A stretch of 64,000 bases of DNA, from positions 146,630-210,629 of the forward strand of contig JAANBB010000029.1 of assembly GCA_014621425.1 (NCBI GenBank), written 5' to 3'. The stretch is from Cylindrodendrum hubeiense. Lineage: Eukaryota > Ascomycota > Sordariomycetes > Hypocreales > Nectriaceae. Every line of letters begins with the position of its first letter. Within the stretch, counting starts at the first letter, position 1. The notes under the pieces were generated by a model that ran no database searches, was not told the origin of the DNA, and saw only the letters and a program-made list of their open reading frames with translations. The position numbers and the translations under genes are program-made. Positions 1-15,993 of the stretch are shown here, piece after piece.

Positions 1-825
1 TTTGGTGTCAATTGTTCTTCCATATGAGCCACATGGACGGAACTCCTCCTGAAGTTCTTTTATGAGGAGTCATAGTATGGCATCATAGGGCGTAAGAAGC
101 TTCATAGTAGCGTAAATACACAGTGTCACGCTTTATGTCCAGTTCCCTCGCGCGCTTGGCACCCCTTGAGCGATATAATGCTACGACTTCCCCCCTCACC
201 ATGGTACATTAAGAGGTTTAAATGGGTTAAGGAAGTTCATTATATCTTACTAAAATGGGCTTTAGTGCACAGTGGACTGAAGCAATCACACCCACCAACA
301 ACAGACGTAGGGTAGTGGTTTCTAAGGGCCTGTAAGATCCGTTATTGTGAACACAATCATAAAATAGGTAAGGAAGTAATTGATAGTCCGAATGCTAGAC
401 GCATGTGATAATATTACAAATGAGTTGAGGATTCAAATAATGTAGCAAAACATTTGCAATTAAAGGTTGTACTTGCAGCGGGGTCAAGCTCTTAGAAGTG
501 ATCAAGAAAACTGTGGGTAGTCATGCGAAGGTCTGTAAATGTAAGATAAGATGCGTAGCAAATAAGGATACTGGCTGTGCCTTAGTTATCCCCGGTGTCT
601 CGCGTAGGTTGCTTGTCATCCCTGACCAACCTGCCAAATCCATCCAGCACATTACATATGTCTACTGATACGTTCTGTTTCCCTGTGTGTACGGGGAGTG
701 TTCTCCTTTTGACCATAAACGGTAAATAGGGGACCAACTTCAGTTAAAGCCATAATCTATCATAAATGCCGCCATTGTTTGGCTGTTTCTTCGTATAACG
801 AACCTATTCCCAAATACCTTACCCC
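1..825. other. Gene-free stretch at left edge
   Basis: No coding region is supported here. The sequence is fairly AT-rich and no open frame resembles a known protein. It lies downstream of the minus-strand regulator that ends at 826, so it should hold that gene's 3' end and spacer. Confidence 0.5.
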
Positions 826-3227
826 TCAAAGGTTACCAGACTCCCACCAGTTTGATTCAGCAACAGTGCCATCTTCCATGCGCATCATTTGCTCCCAAGG
901 CCCCCAAGATAAATCAAGACTCGTCGTTCCATCGCCACGAACCGACAATATTTCGTGGAAAGAGTGGTTAAAATCCGCCGGCTGTGAAGGAGCAACATCC
1001 ATCTGTGTCTTATTTGGTGATGTCGCATCTCCCGATCCTGGGGATAGCCATTCTGGAGGTGAAGCATAGTGCGCCGTAGACTCCCGCATATCTGTTGTGT
1101 GAGTGCTCGACTCTGCCGCGTCTGAAGAGGTAAATACCCCTATATCAAGTCCAACTCCTCCTATCGTTTTGCTGCACGATCTATCGCCGGAGTAGGTAGG
1201 AAACTGGGGCGATGCTATATCCAAAATCTACCACATGAGAGAAGTCGTGGCTACCACTATGGGTGCAATAGAACCGTTCTCTTGCTCCGATGCACCGACA
1301 AGGTTTACGAATTCTTTTAACGCATGCCCCTTCAGTACGGTGTTAGTAAGAGGGCTTAGAGAGTACGACAAAAGTGACTAACAATCGATCGACAGATTGG
1401 CCAGTGCAGACTCATCTCCGTGATGAGTGTGGTGCAAATATCCAGGTTCGTTAAAGCAGAAGTTCGTAGACCATGATCATCAGTCCGTGTCCAGTTCAGA
1501 TGCATACTCCCAGCGATAGCTGCCGCCTGAGCAAAAAAAGGGTCGGTGAGCTCGAGGCCCTTCTCGTTAGACATCCTTATGAGTCGGGAGATCCAGGTAC
1601 AATACCAGAGTGCTGTTTCAGATGAGGTTCTCCAGAATGTGTTTGATCCAAATCTCTGCTTGGACGCCTTAAACGAGTATAGAAACGGGTGGTTAAGCAC
1701 GCAATGAATAGCGTGGTAGGTCACCTGCAGCCTGAGCCATGGAAGCCAGTCTGCCCGATTATCTTGGACGTCTTGGCTAGATCTGCTAGGAAATTTCACC
1801 GTATTGTAACTTAGTGAGGTAGGATGCAAGGTTTCGAGGTCCAACAGACGTGAAGATAGCACAACATAGTCTGAAGTAGGTTGCCAGGGCGCTTTTGCTA
1901 TCCCTTCAACACATCTGGAGACGAATGCTCTCACGTCTCCCCATAAAGAGCAGATTCTGACAGAGTGTGCCCAAATATCAGGAAGACCACCATCTATAGT
2001 AGTGGTGTAAGATCTTCGAGGAAGTGGTGGACAATGCATCGAACTGTACCTTAACTCAACTGACGAAAATCGAGGGGTGTTAATGTCGTCGGCCACAGAG
2101 GGGATTAAAATTGGGGGGCCGTAAAATTTGTCCAAGAAAGCCAAACTCCAAAAGAGCTTGGAATGCTCTTCGGGTGATGGTGAACCCTGAGTGGACCCAG
2201 ATTGAAGCATTGAATACTGCATGACATTCTTGGCAAGACCCAAATTGAGACCAGCTAGGGGAAGGTCGCCAGCTTTGTGGATATCCCGTATGTTAGCGAA
2301 ATGTCAACTAGGGTTGGTAAAATCCTAGACATACAAACAATATTAGAGAAAGTCAACAAACACAAAGCTTGAAGAGTTTGGAATTCCACGTTCCCGTCAG
2401 CAATTTTAAGCATAATTAATCTTCGGGAGGTATCGATATAAAAATCAGGGCTCCGTAGGTCGGCGCTGGTAAAATCAGTTGGACTGTTTGTGAGACTCAG
2501 GCCTAAAATGACACAAATGAGCTCGTCGCTGAAGTCTGGTGAGGTGGAGATATCCGGATCAAACAACCACAGCGGCTGGCGATGGATGTGCTCAAAATAC
2601 ACATCAAATGCTTTTGTAATTATGTCCCCGGGAGTTGTATTCTTGAAAGATCAGCTTGATGCTCGTGCGAGTCCGGAGAGCGACTTACGACGATAAGGGG
2701 GATGTAAGTACTGTATTTGGTGATGAGGTTGAGAGACTGAGTCCAGTGCCAGGCCCTGAAATAGGCGTAACGTCTTCCATTGTTTGAGCTTTGCTACATC
2801 ATATCAGCATCCGACAATGCCCATGGAAAGAAAGTAGCAGCAGCTAATTTAAGACTTATTAAACATACTCACTCCCGCCTATTATTCTGTCCAGCTTCTG
2901 TTCGAGTTGCTTGAGGCGACCAGCCTAACTCTGTCAGTCAAGATTTGATCCACTCTCAGGTTCAGACCTACAACTCGGCTTTCGACCTCATTGGCTATCT
3001 GCTCGCTGCTATAGTCGTCATCAGAGTAACAGCACTGTTGGCCGAGTCTGGTGCAAGCCGAACATTTTGGCCGTTGACCGAGGCACCGTATCTTTTTGCG
3101 CCTGGGCCATGACTTGGTGTTAGCATGGCATGCCATATATTGACATGACCGGGTCAGGATGACCATACCGGCAATTTTCGCAAGCCCGAGCTACGCGTCG
3201 GTATTCTCTTGATCTTCGCGTATCCAT
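826..3227 (-). CDS. Zn(II)2Cys6 fungal transcription factor
   Basis: Predicted nuclear DNA-binding regulator. The start ATG at 3225-3227 opens a short basic leader and then the first half of the zinc cluster (ACENCR). An intron at 3102-3168 (GTATGG...CCCAG) splits the cluster. After splicing it reads CENCRRKKIRC, then a C-x2-C-x6-C half, which is the full C-x2-C-x6-C-x6-C-x2-C-x6-C binuclear cluster. A further inferred splice gives the linker RLKQLEQKLDRI, a typical dimerisation helix. The fungal_trans middle homology region begins near 2600 with YFEHIHRQPLWLF. Another intron at 2255-2334 (GTATGT, CTAAC branch, CCTAG) joins it to LNLGLAKNV. The C-terminal exon needs an intron of about 51 nt near 1199-1250 to remove a TAG at 1228-1230; otherwise the protein ends there. 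It is divergent from the flavoenzyme gene at 3915 and could control it. Family assignment is secure; target and exact exon map are not. Confidence 0.85.
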
Positions 3228-3914
3228 GATGCCACTACATGTGCGACATGAAGCTAAGAGGAGGCACAGTACATCAGACATATGATTTTGGTAGATGACA
3301 GGTAGGTAGTATCGAAGCAGCTGGCTCGACCTGAGGATTGCAGATAAAGTGCGGGGACGAGATAAGGTTCCCCGCAATTTAGTACACTATTGACACGTCC
3401 TAATCCATCCTGCTTCATCGCAACCAATTTTTGAACATTAATGGGGCCAACAAAGCACATCCGAAGGGAAGACCACTTAGATTTGCCAGGAGCTACTCAA
3501 TTCATCGCACATAGAAGAAATTATATTTAAGATCCTTGTATATCTGGAATGGACATGGATCAAATGGATCTGCCACCACACCGTGGGTGAACTTGCACAA
3601 CCCCCTTGGCTGAGGTGCTGCGGAACTCGCCCGGGGAGATCCCGAAGATCCCGAAGATTCCGAGACTGTGAGTCACGTGATCGGGATATGAATCGGAATC
3701 TCCGCACGGAATCGTACCTCGGGAATTGCCCCTTAGACTGATTGATGACTTGGCATCAAGCATTTGCTATCTCATAATAATGATAAAACTCGGTCACGTT
3801 ATATCACAACTGTTCCACTTGCCTAAATGACTTGGTCATAAATGCAATATGTCCAGTCCAAGGTTGGACCTGGAATAAGTAGTCACACTTTTGTACTCTC
3901 AGAAAGATTTTTCC
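3228..3914. promoter_or_regulatory. Shared promoter region between regulator and flavoenzyme gene
   Basis: About 690 bp separates the divergent start codons of the Zn2Cys6 regulator (minus) and the FAD oxidoreductase (plus). No gene is seen. By position it must hold both promoters. I could not assign a specific operator. Confidence 0.5.
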
Positions 3915-5427
3915 ATGTCCACCCCGACCCTTGTTCATATCTCAACAGAAGAAACTATGAAGAAATCCGATAGAATTGTCGTTGTTGGTGCTGGCCTTTT
4001 TGGACTGACTGCTGCCCATCAGTTGGCGTTAGAGGGTTACGACAATATCACTGTGCTTGACAGGCATGTGCCGCCGGTATGCAATACGTCATTCGTTTCC
4101 ATCAACCCGGATGGAGCCTGAATATCGTGATACAATAAGTAATTTTAACTTTTAACTTATAGGTCCCCGATGGCTCAAGCGTAGATATCTCCCGAGTCAT
4201 TAGGTTTGACTACGGCGACGATGCGTATTTACGTATGGCCTACGATGCCTACGAGAAATGGTCCAAGTTACCCAAGTACAAGGATATATTTTCCCCTTCG
4301 CCATTCATCCTCACTGCAAATTCAGATCGGCCGTTTGGCCGCTCATATATCGAAAAGTGCACTGCTGCCTTGACTGAACGAAGACTTCCTTGGAAACCCC
4401 TCGAGGACGCCGGAGCGGCAAAACGAATGTATAATAATCTGAGTGGCCCGCTCGCTTCCCCCGGATTCGTCGGTTATACCAACGCTCAAGCGGGGTGGGC
4501 TGATGCTCACAAAGCTATAAGCCAGCTTCGTGATGATTGTATTGATTTTGGTGTATCCTTCATAAGCGGCAGAGCAGGAACCGTTGTAGGATTTGAGACG
4601 AACTCAGAAAGCCAGATCCAGGCGGCCCGGACGCTTGCTATGGATCTAGTTAAAGGCGACCGCTTTATTCTCGCCGCCGGCGCGTGGGCATCGAGTCTCG
4701 TTCCCTTTTACGGCTCCGCATTATCTACAGCTCAGGTCGTCGGCTACGTCGAGCTCACACATGACGAAATGGAGCGATTGAAGAATCTGCCCATCTACAT
4801 CAACTTTTCTACTGGCTGGTTCAATTTTCCTCCTCATAAAGAGTCGCGATTGCTCAAAATGGCAATTCACGGTTGGGGCTACACTCGACCACCTTCTACT
4901 CAAGAAAAGGTTGTTCTGAATGCAGACGTTTCGACTCCTCCACTCAAAGCACCTCGCGAGCGGGCAAACTTTGTCCCCAAGGATGGAGAAGATAGGCCCA
5001 GAGAGGGTCTTGCTGAAATCTTGCCGGAACTAGCTGACCGTCCATTTGAACGAGTGGCACTTTGTTGGTACACCGACACACCCAGCGGTGATTTCGTCAT
5101 GGATTACCATCCTGACTATAAGAACCTATTCGTTGCTGGTGGAGGAAGCGGGCAGTAAGTATAGCGAAACATTCATGCATGACCGTCAGGAGCTGGCGAA
5201 TAATCTGTAAAGAGGAACTGACAGAGTCCAGTGCTTTCAAATTTCTACCTGTGTTGGGGGAGTACGTGGCACTTGGGTTGAAAGGGTTACTACCGAAAGA
5301 ATTCGCAAATAAGTGGAGGTTCCGAAAAGAATTCAAAGACAATGGCAATGGTTTCGAAGGGGATGGAAGTAGAGGGGGGCCAGATAGACGACAGCTTTGG
5401 TCCGATGAGCGCAAAGCTAAACTCTAG
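3915..5427 (+). CDS. FAD-dependent amine oxidase, fructosyl-amino-acid-oxidase-like
   Basis: DAO-family flavoenzyme of about 449 aa. The family oxidises glycated or N-alkylated amino acids and gives H2O2. Three exons: 3915-4076, 4163-5154 and 5232-5427, joined by introns GTATGC...TATAG and GTAAGT...TCCAG; the sum is in frame. The N-terminus has the FAD-binding GxGxxG motif (VVVGAGLFGLTAAHQLA) and a beta-strand ending in Asp (TVLD). The C-terminal part has ALCWYTDTPSGDF, where the Cys matches the residue that binds FAD covalently in amadoriases and monomeric sarcosine oxidase. The last splice creates GSGHAFKFLPVLG, the conserved C-terminal flavin motif. The ATG at 3915 was chosen because the open frame upstream has only a TTG. 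No secretion signal is evident. Substrate is not determined: fructosyl amino acids, sarcosine and pipecolate are all possible. Confidence 0.85.
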
Positions 5428-6391
5428 AAGCATGCCGACGAAGGCGGACCAAGCAGTAAAATTCTTCTGAGATAACGTCATGGATGAATTTAAGAGTATA
5501 TCTATTTGAAACTGACCCAATTTTGGACTTCCTTTGCACTGTTTGATTGGGCCTGTTGCAATTCCATTGTTTGTACAGATTATATCTTTGCATCCTTAAT
5601 CTCTCAAACCCAGAACGACTTGAGGCTTGCCTTGCGATAACTAAGTATTTCTCAGGTGAGTAGCGGCAGGTTAGTATCAGAGCTTGCTCAATGACAGGTG
5701 GCTGGTCGATGTCGACATTGTGCATGACGAGTGCGAAGCTCCAGCTTCAGCAGTGAATGCAGATGATGGAGGACGTTGCAAAATATCCAGATATTTTCCT
5801 AAATCTACTCAATATTGTGCTATATACTTCCAAGTGTTGCCCTGAGAGATGTCGCACCTGAAACACAACCAACCAATTTGCGCTCGGGATTGTCAGACCT
5901 TGATCGCAGAATGTGGTTTAACACTAACCAAATATCTGACCTCATTACGATTGTGTTCACTTACAGTTGAGACTACTAGTCTATTACTTTATCATTTCAA
6001 CACAACAAAGGTCAAATCTGGCATTATTAGACATTATAGAAGCATTAGGGAGTTGACGCGGACCGGCACTGGGCGAAGACGGAATTTCCGGTGAAGTGGA
6101 GACAATGCTAGAACGGGATCTCCGTTCAAGCAAAGTTGCAGCTGACACGGAGTATCCGACTCTACACTAATTAGAACCCGGAGCTAGAAGGGTTGTTGGC
6201 TCGGTCTCGCCCCCGCAAAGGGTACGGCATCATGCTGTAGGATGTCATCGGGTAAAGAAGCAACGACAGAACCAGGTATTAGAGGCGTCCTCACCACACC
6301 AGCATGTATATAGATCGAGGAACTTGACTCAGTAAGCCAGTCCCTCATATCTTCATCTAACTTCGTTACCAAAAAGCATTAGCATCCACCA
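5428..6391. other. Intergenic spacer
   Basis: About 960 bp between two plus-strand flavoenzyme genes. The short open frames here have no recognisable domain or codon pattern. It should include the promoter of the gene at 6392. Confidence 0.5.
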
Positions 6392-7467
6392 ATGGACCAC
6401 TTTGACGTCGCAGTTGTTGGCCTCGGCGCCCTCGGAAGCGCTGCTGCATTTCACGCAGCACTCAAAGGAGCCAAGGTCATCGGTTTCGAACAATTCGACT
6501 TTGGACATGTACACGGCGCTTCCCACGACACATCACGTATTGTGAGAAACTCTTATGGGGCTCCTGAGTATGTGGCACTCGCGCAGGCTGCATATAAGGA
6601 CTGGGCAGACCTAGAACGAAGAAGTGGTCTAGAAATGCTTACCATAACTGGAGGCGTCGTGTTCTTTCCTAGGGATGGGCCAAACCCCGCAAGCGACTTT
6701 ACAAAGAGCTTGGATGCCAATGGTCTTCCGTATGAGCTTCTCACTTCTGATGAAGTAAACCTGCGCTGGCCACAGTCTAACATTCCTGAGGGCATTGACA
6801 CTGTGTACACTGCCGACACGGGCATCGTCCACGCATCCCGTTCGGTCACAGCTATGCAATACCAAGCCAGAGCACACGGAGCTATCGTGAAAGAGAAAAC
6901 TCAGGTTGAGAGAATCACGCCTGACGCCAATGGCGTTGTCATTGAGACATCCAATGGTCGGTATCATGCTGGCAAGGTGATCCTTGCGGCAGATGCTTGG
7001 ATCAATAAGCTCCTTTCTCCCCCTGGGGCTGAGATTCCGCTCTCTGTCATGCAAGAGCAAGTCACATACTTCAAACCGGAAAATCCCGCCTTATTCGACC
7101 CAAGCCGATTCCCTTATGGATCTGGGGTGGCGAGAAGTGGTTTTATGGGTTTCCAACTTACGGAGAGCCGACTATCAAGGCAGGCCGCGACGTGGCTAAC
7201 AATATGATGACACCTGAGCAGCGGACCTTTGTTCATTCGCCAGGCTTGCTCGATGAACTGACTTCTTTCATGAATGGCGTTATACCCCAAAAGGGAGAGC
7301 CATTGCGGACGGTCACATGTCAATATGCCATTACCCCGGACCGTCAGTTCATCATAAGTCCCCTGAAAGAGCATAAGGATATCATCGTCGGTCTTGGAGG
7401 TGGCCATGCATTCAAATTCGCCCCTGCCTTTGGCCGGGTCCTAGCGGAACTAGCAATAGATGGGTGA
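6392..7467 (+). CDS. Sarcosine oxidase-like flavoenzyme, frameshifted
   Basis: Monomeric sarcosine oxidase / N-methyl amino acid oxidase family. It opens with DVAVVGLGALGSAAAFHAA (FAD GxGxxG) and has ASHDTSRIVR, typical of MSOX. The frame from 6392 fails near 7111: the conserved segment PLWIWGGEKWFYGFPTYGEP lies in the -1 frame, which continues through TCQYAITPDRQFII (covalent-FAD Cys) and GLGGGHAFKFAP to the stop at 7467. One missing C in the CCC run at 7111-7113 explains the break and no intron fits. With that base the protein would have the usual MSOX length, about 358 aa. Either a recent null mutation or a draft-assembly error is possible. It follows another DAO-family gene in the same orientation. 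Confidence 0.8.
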
Positions 7468-8619
7468 ACGAGCGACGACATATCCAAATTTGGAATACCG
7501 AAAGTTACTTCTGCTAGCAAACTATAGTGCAACATAGCGTTGATCGGCATTTGATGCTGGTAGGATCAAATTTCATCATTGTGGAAATGCACATCACATA
7601 TCCGTGTCTGAGTGAGCAGGAAGCGAGCCAATGATTTACTTAGGGTTCCATTGTATCCAATACAAGCTTTGTATTTGACCAAAGCGTTCCTTTCTTTTGT
7701 GTATGTTAGAAAGACTCAAACTATCCAGGAGATTTCAAGTATTTAGAAACCTTCGTGTTTTAATCCAACGCCGCTATTCGAATTTCAACCTCACTGTTTC
7801 CAGCCAGTTTGGGGCAGATCTCATTGAGTATACGCACCAACCGCCTGGATGGCCAGTACAATTCTTACGCCTGAGCTTCAAAGGTTAGTAATTATCCCGG
7901 CAGGCCAGTTCAACGTAACGCCTCCACCTTGAGCCACGTATTTGTACCCAGAATGTTACAATACTTACTTGGGCAGCATCAAGTGGCTTGCAGCCGAGAT
8001 TGTCTTAGAGGCGAAGGAGGTACCTTAGATAGATGAAGTGCATTACCAGCTTTTTATTGCACGACAACACAGTTGGTGGTTTAGGGTAGCAAAACTGCGT
8101 GATGTAAAGCTTGACTTATTTGGCCCCAAAATTGACGTGAATGAGAAAGATCAACAGTGTAAGGCATTAAATCTAAGCTTAAATGTCGCTAACGAAGTCC
8201 TGGGGCATATAAAACGCCAATATCTCATCGTTTCTAATACGTGAAACGATGAGACTGCTCAAACAAGATCTAACACCTTGGGATTACTATAAGCATAATC
8301 AGAGTCGCGTACTATATGCGCCCGCAGCTCGACCAAAAGCGCTTGGAGAAAAGGATAGCATGGCAAGTGATTTGCTTAGATAATAGTGAGCCGACCTCGA
8401 CTGCATCAATGTTGCGTATCGGCAATTTCCTAAGTAAAACATAGGAGTCTCATATTTCAGTTAAATAATGAGGAGTAAATTAGGGTTTAGAAGTCTTGCA
8501 CTCCTCTCAGTCCTGTTCCTAAGTTGTAGACCTAATAGCTATCAAATTGAGCAGTTTACCTGGGGTCAAAGGTTCTAGTCCCCAGCTGCTCTGGTTTGCT
8601 AGGGCCAAGTTCACTGTAC
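7468..8619. other. Intergenic spacer between convergent genes
   Basis: About 1.15 kb between the 3' ends of the sarcosine oxidase-like gene (plus) and the saponin-hydrolase-like gene (minus). No gene is supported. A 26-nt stem-loop (CTGGGG...CCCCAG) lies at 8560-8585, just beyond the minus-strand stop and so probably in that gene's 3' UTR. Confidence 0.5.
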
Positions 8620-10494
8620 TTAAGTATAATTGGCTGGCTGGTGGTACTCCTTGCCAGCAACAGTCGTCGTGAGCGTTCCATTGGCCTCGAAAAAGTTCAA
8701 GTCGATATCAATCGAGAGGTGAAAGCCATCTGGGCTTGTGATTTTCGTGCCGTTGTTTGGTCCCGTCTGTGTCAAGTCTGAGTACCAATGAAGAACCTCT
8801 ACGAAAGGTGTTGGATTCTCCCTCGACACACTCTCAGATCCCACCAAAACATTCATGCCATAGTCTGAAAAATTGTGATAGTGCACAGTCACAGTTGTAA
8901 GCGAGGTACTGGTACCAGAAGTCTCAAGTGAAACGTTGGCCCATCCAAATACCTGCCCCTTTAGTGTATAGTTTCCCTCAGGTAGAGGCTTTACTTCTGG
9001 ATAGTTAGATCCAGGTGGGAATGGCTTTCCCCAAGGCACAGTGTCGGGCCTGGGCTCCACAACAGGTAGACTCAGTGGCGTACGACTAGTCAAATGCGCG
9101 ATCATAATGCGTTCGTTCCGGCCACCGTCCTCGGTGGAGTTGTAGCAAGGCAGAGGGTTCACCCCACCACACGCTGGCTCTTCCGTGATGATTTGAGTAT
9201 AGGCGATTCGAGTACCGTCCCAGGACCATCGTGGATCAGCCCTGGCATTCCACTCAGGGTCATTAATGCTGCCACTTCCAGGGATACCGCTACCCTCTGC
9301 ATTGACTTGTTGTCCATAGTAATGGTCTCGATCTCCATATTGGTCGATCAACCACGGCTGGAAGAACCGTCGCTTACCATTGTTCCGGACCGACGAAACA
9401 GCACTGACTGCGACCAGATCTATAAGAGGCGGGATTCCTCTCAAGCCTGCAATAAACATTTGTCGGCCTGCACCGCGCGTATCCAGAACAACAGACCATT
9501 TGTCATCAGGAGACAAATCAACTGGATCGACATACTCAGGGTGGCTTGTAAGCCGGCGGACCTTGCCCGTAGTTATGTCAGAAGCAAAAACGTCAATGTT
9601 GCAAGATTCGACCGGAGCGCCAAGCCATGTCACTTCTTTCCCAGTGCCTCCAAATCCACGTAGTTCGCCGACTGCTAGGGCGCCAGGTTGTATAATGAGA
9701 TGACTTGGATCGTCAGGTGAGACTATGATACGGTGTGATTGCTCCTCGTTATAGAGTAGGCTGACGTTGATAACATCATAACGTGGAGCTGGAGGCTGGC
9801 CCCATTTTGGTGATGGATCGTAACGTAGCCTACCAAAGAAGGCGGACTGTGCAATTCCATTGCTAGTCACATGGATAGAGTTGAAACCGATGTGATGATT
9901 GTCAGGATGAAGCCGGAGCTCTCGCATACTGCCACCTGGTCCAGAGTTGTTTGTGGCTGTGTTCCAACGGAGAGGGATGATTCTTACTGAATCGGGGCCA
10001 CATGCTTCGCTAGCCAACCCATCGGAACATTCGACAACATTGGTCCCGGCAAGCGCTCGCTTTCCGTCGACGAAAGCCTGTGGGTAATCCATTGCTAACC
10101 CACGGCCCTGTGAGTTCTCGCTGGAAACGCCACAAGTGATACACTTCCATGAGTCACCATTGGGGAAAGTTGTGTTGTCCGTCTTGATGAGAATAAGTTG
10201 CTGCCCCTGGTAGATGCTAGCGGGATCGGGTTCGACAGGAGCTCCCGTGAAGTTTGCGATGGCGAGAAGATGAACACCATCCCTCAGATAGTGCCCTGAG
10301 TGAAGATCACTTGTTTTGGAAACGCATCCGGTCCTTCTAGGGTTGATCTCGGGGGTGCATGAGCCATTGTCGGTGTTGAGGGCAACCGGTGGAAGCCTCA
10401 ACCTGGTGACGGTGATGGGCTCGGGGCTTGGAGGCAAGAAACCACCAACCGCAGCTGAGCCAATACACGTGGCAGCAAGTAATAAGGAGCGCAT
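8620..10494 (-). CDS. Secreted beta-propeller protein, saponin hydrolase-like
   Basis: Intronless gene for a 624-aa protein. The N-terminus MRSLLLAATCIGSAAVGG is a clear signal peptide and many N-glycosylation sequons follow (for example NNSG, NVSL, NYTL), so it is extracellular. The middle has TolB/WD40-like beta-propeller segments, such as LSPDDKWSVVLDTRG and DPRWSWDGTRIAYTQI. Length, signal peptide and this layout match my recollection of fungal saponin hydrolases (soyasaponin beta-glucuronide-cleaving enzymes). That family name is from memory, and a general secreted propeller of unknown function is the alternative. It lies upstream of GH2 and GH3 genes and a sugar permease, which fits a role in the first extracellular step of glycoside use. 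Confidence 0.7.
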   Translation of the reverse strand: MRSLLLAATCIGSAAVGGFLPPSPEPITVTRLRLPPVALNTDNGSCTPEINPRRTGCVSKTSDLHSGHYLRDGVHLLAIANFTGAPVEPDPASIYQGQQLILIKTDNTTFPNGDSWKCITCGVSSENSQGRGLAMDYPQAFVDGKRALAGTNVVECSDGLASEACGPDSVRIIPLRWNTATNNSGPGGSMRELRLHPDNHHIGFNSIHVTSNGIAQSAFFGRLRYDPSPKWGQPPAPRYDVINVSLLYNEEQSHRIIVSPDDPSHLIIQPGALAVGELRGFGGTGKEVTWLGAPVESCNIDVFASDITTGKVRRLTSHPEYVDPVDLSPDDKWSVVLDTRGAGRQMFIAGLRGIPPLIDLVAVSAVSSVRNNGKRRFFQPWLIDQYGDRDHYYGQQVNAEGSGIPGSGSINDPEWNARADPRWSWDGTRIAYTQIITEEPACGGVNPLPCYNSTEDGGRNERIMIAHLTSRTPLSLPVVEPRPDTVPWGKPFPPGSNYPEVKPLPEGNYTLKGQVFGWANVSLETSGTSTSLTTVTVHYHNFSDYGMNVLVGSESVSRENPTPFVEVLHWYSDLTQTGPNNGTKITSPDGFHLSIDIDLNFFEANGTLTTTVAGKEYHQPANYT

Positions 10495-11831
10495 GGTTCA
10501 ATAATGAACGTGAATGTAGGTGCACATGCGGATATCAATGAGATCTTCTTGAGGCCTTGTGAGAGGGATCTGGAAAATATAGAGTCGGCTGGCCTGGAGT
10601 TCTAGCCACAACATCGGGTATTTCTGATGCTGATGAAGACTTTATAGCTTTTGTGTCGTCTTCTGACTTTCATATTGTCTAATCATGAGCTATTTGAGTT
10701 GCCAGTGCCAAGTATTCGTATCCGACGAACATTGAGCAATGACCATCATTTGGAGATGATGCAGGGATGTGGTAACCTACCCCGTGGGGAGACATGGGAG
10801 CTGTTTCGATGCATGTTAGAACCTTGTATCAAATGCAGACTGCTCTTCTCTATTCTCCGGGAGATTGATCATGACTAAGACACTATAGAATGAGGGGTGA
10901 TTTGTTTGGCTCATGCTGCATCATCCGAGAATCCACCCGATTCCGAATTTGCCAGATTATGACAAGTTGGGTCACTGCTAGCCTCGGATCTTTTTGTATC
11001 CAAGGTGATCCCTCGGACCTGCAAGAATTCGCCGATTCGCGAGAGCAGCTTCGTAGTAAGTAACTACTACGTAATGGCGGACTTGATTGGGGCGGCTTTG
11101 ATGCAGACAGATGGCAGGAGATGAGCTAACATAATGAGTGTCATTTTTTTACTGGTTAAACATCTAATACGCGTATTGTTGATTTACCATACGGATACGA
11201 GGAACTGTGACAATCACTGCATAGCAATGCTCTGTCACATTGTCGGTTATGTAAAAAGGAATGATGTTTCCGCTAATGCCCAGTGTAATAATGGCCCAAA
11301 CTGCTTCTAATATGCCCCCTAGGAGACTAATGAATAACACCCCTTCTTCTACTCACACCCTCTGATGTTGCGGTGCTGTTCTGTGGCAATATCCTCCAAT
11401 AATATCCGCAGAATTATCCGCGGCGATATTCTCGGAGGTTATCAGAATTATACTTACTACATAGTAAAAGAACGCAATATTGATTTTCTACGCTCCACAT
11501 AGCTGAGGAGCTACATCAGATGTACAGGATGGTCGCGCCATCGGGAGGGAGGTCATCTGATGGACGCACTCTACGGGCTTAAATTTGGTGGATTTAAATG
11601 TGCCTATGCTCTAGCCAACTTCTTTGAGAACAAACGCCCAGAAAAGTTGGGAAAGTGTCTTCAAGAAGAAGGATTGAGATAGTCTAGTCACCATAATTAT
11701 CGGAGGATCGCGACTGAGAGGAAGCGAGCCGAACCAATGAGCTGAGGTATCTGCTTCACAGCAGGCAACATTTTTATACAGCATTACTAAAGATGATCAC
11801 ATCTGAATTGAAGAAATTGATAAAGAACTGA
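10495..11831. promoter_or_regulatory. Intergenic region upstream of the saponin-hydrolase-like gene
   Basis: About 1.3 kb between two minus-strand genes. No coding region is supported. It holds the promoter of the gene starting at 10494 and the 3' region of the beta-galactosidase gene. AT-rich tracts and a CTACTACG-type short repeat near 11055-11075 are visible. Confidence 0.45.

Positions 11832-15993
<4,162 letters not shown>

Noticed and set aside
8560..8585. tRNA-like GGTTCTAGTCC arm within a stem-loop
   Set aside because: Only one stem is present; no acceptor, D or anticodon arms can be built around it.
9094..9663. 189-aa plus-strand frame inside the saponin-hydrolase-like gene
   Set aside because: Antisense shadow of the long, signal-peptide-bearing minus frame; no recognisable content.
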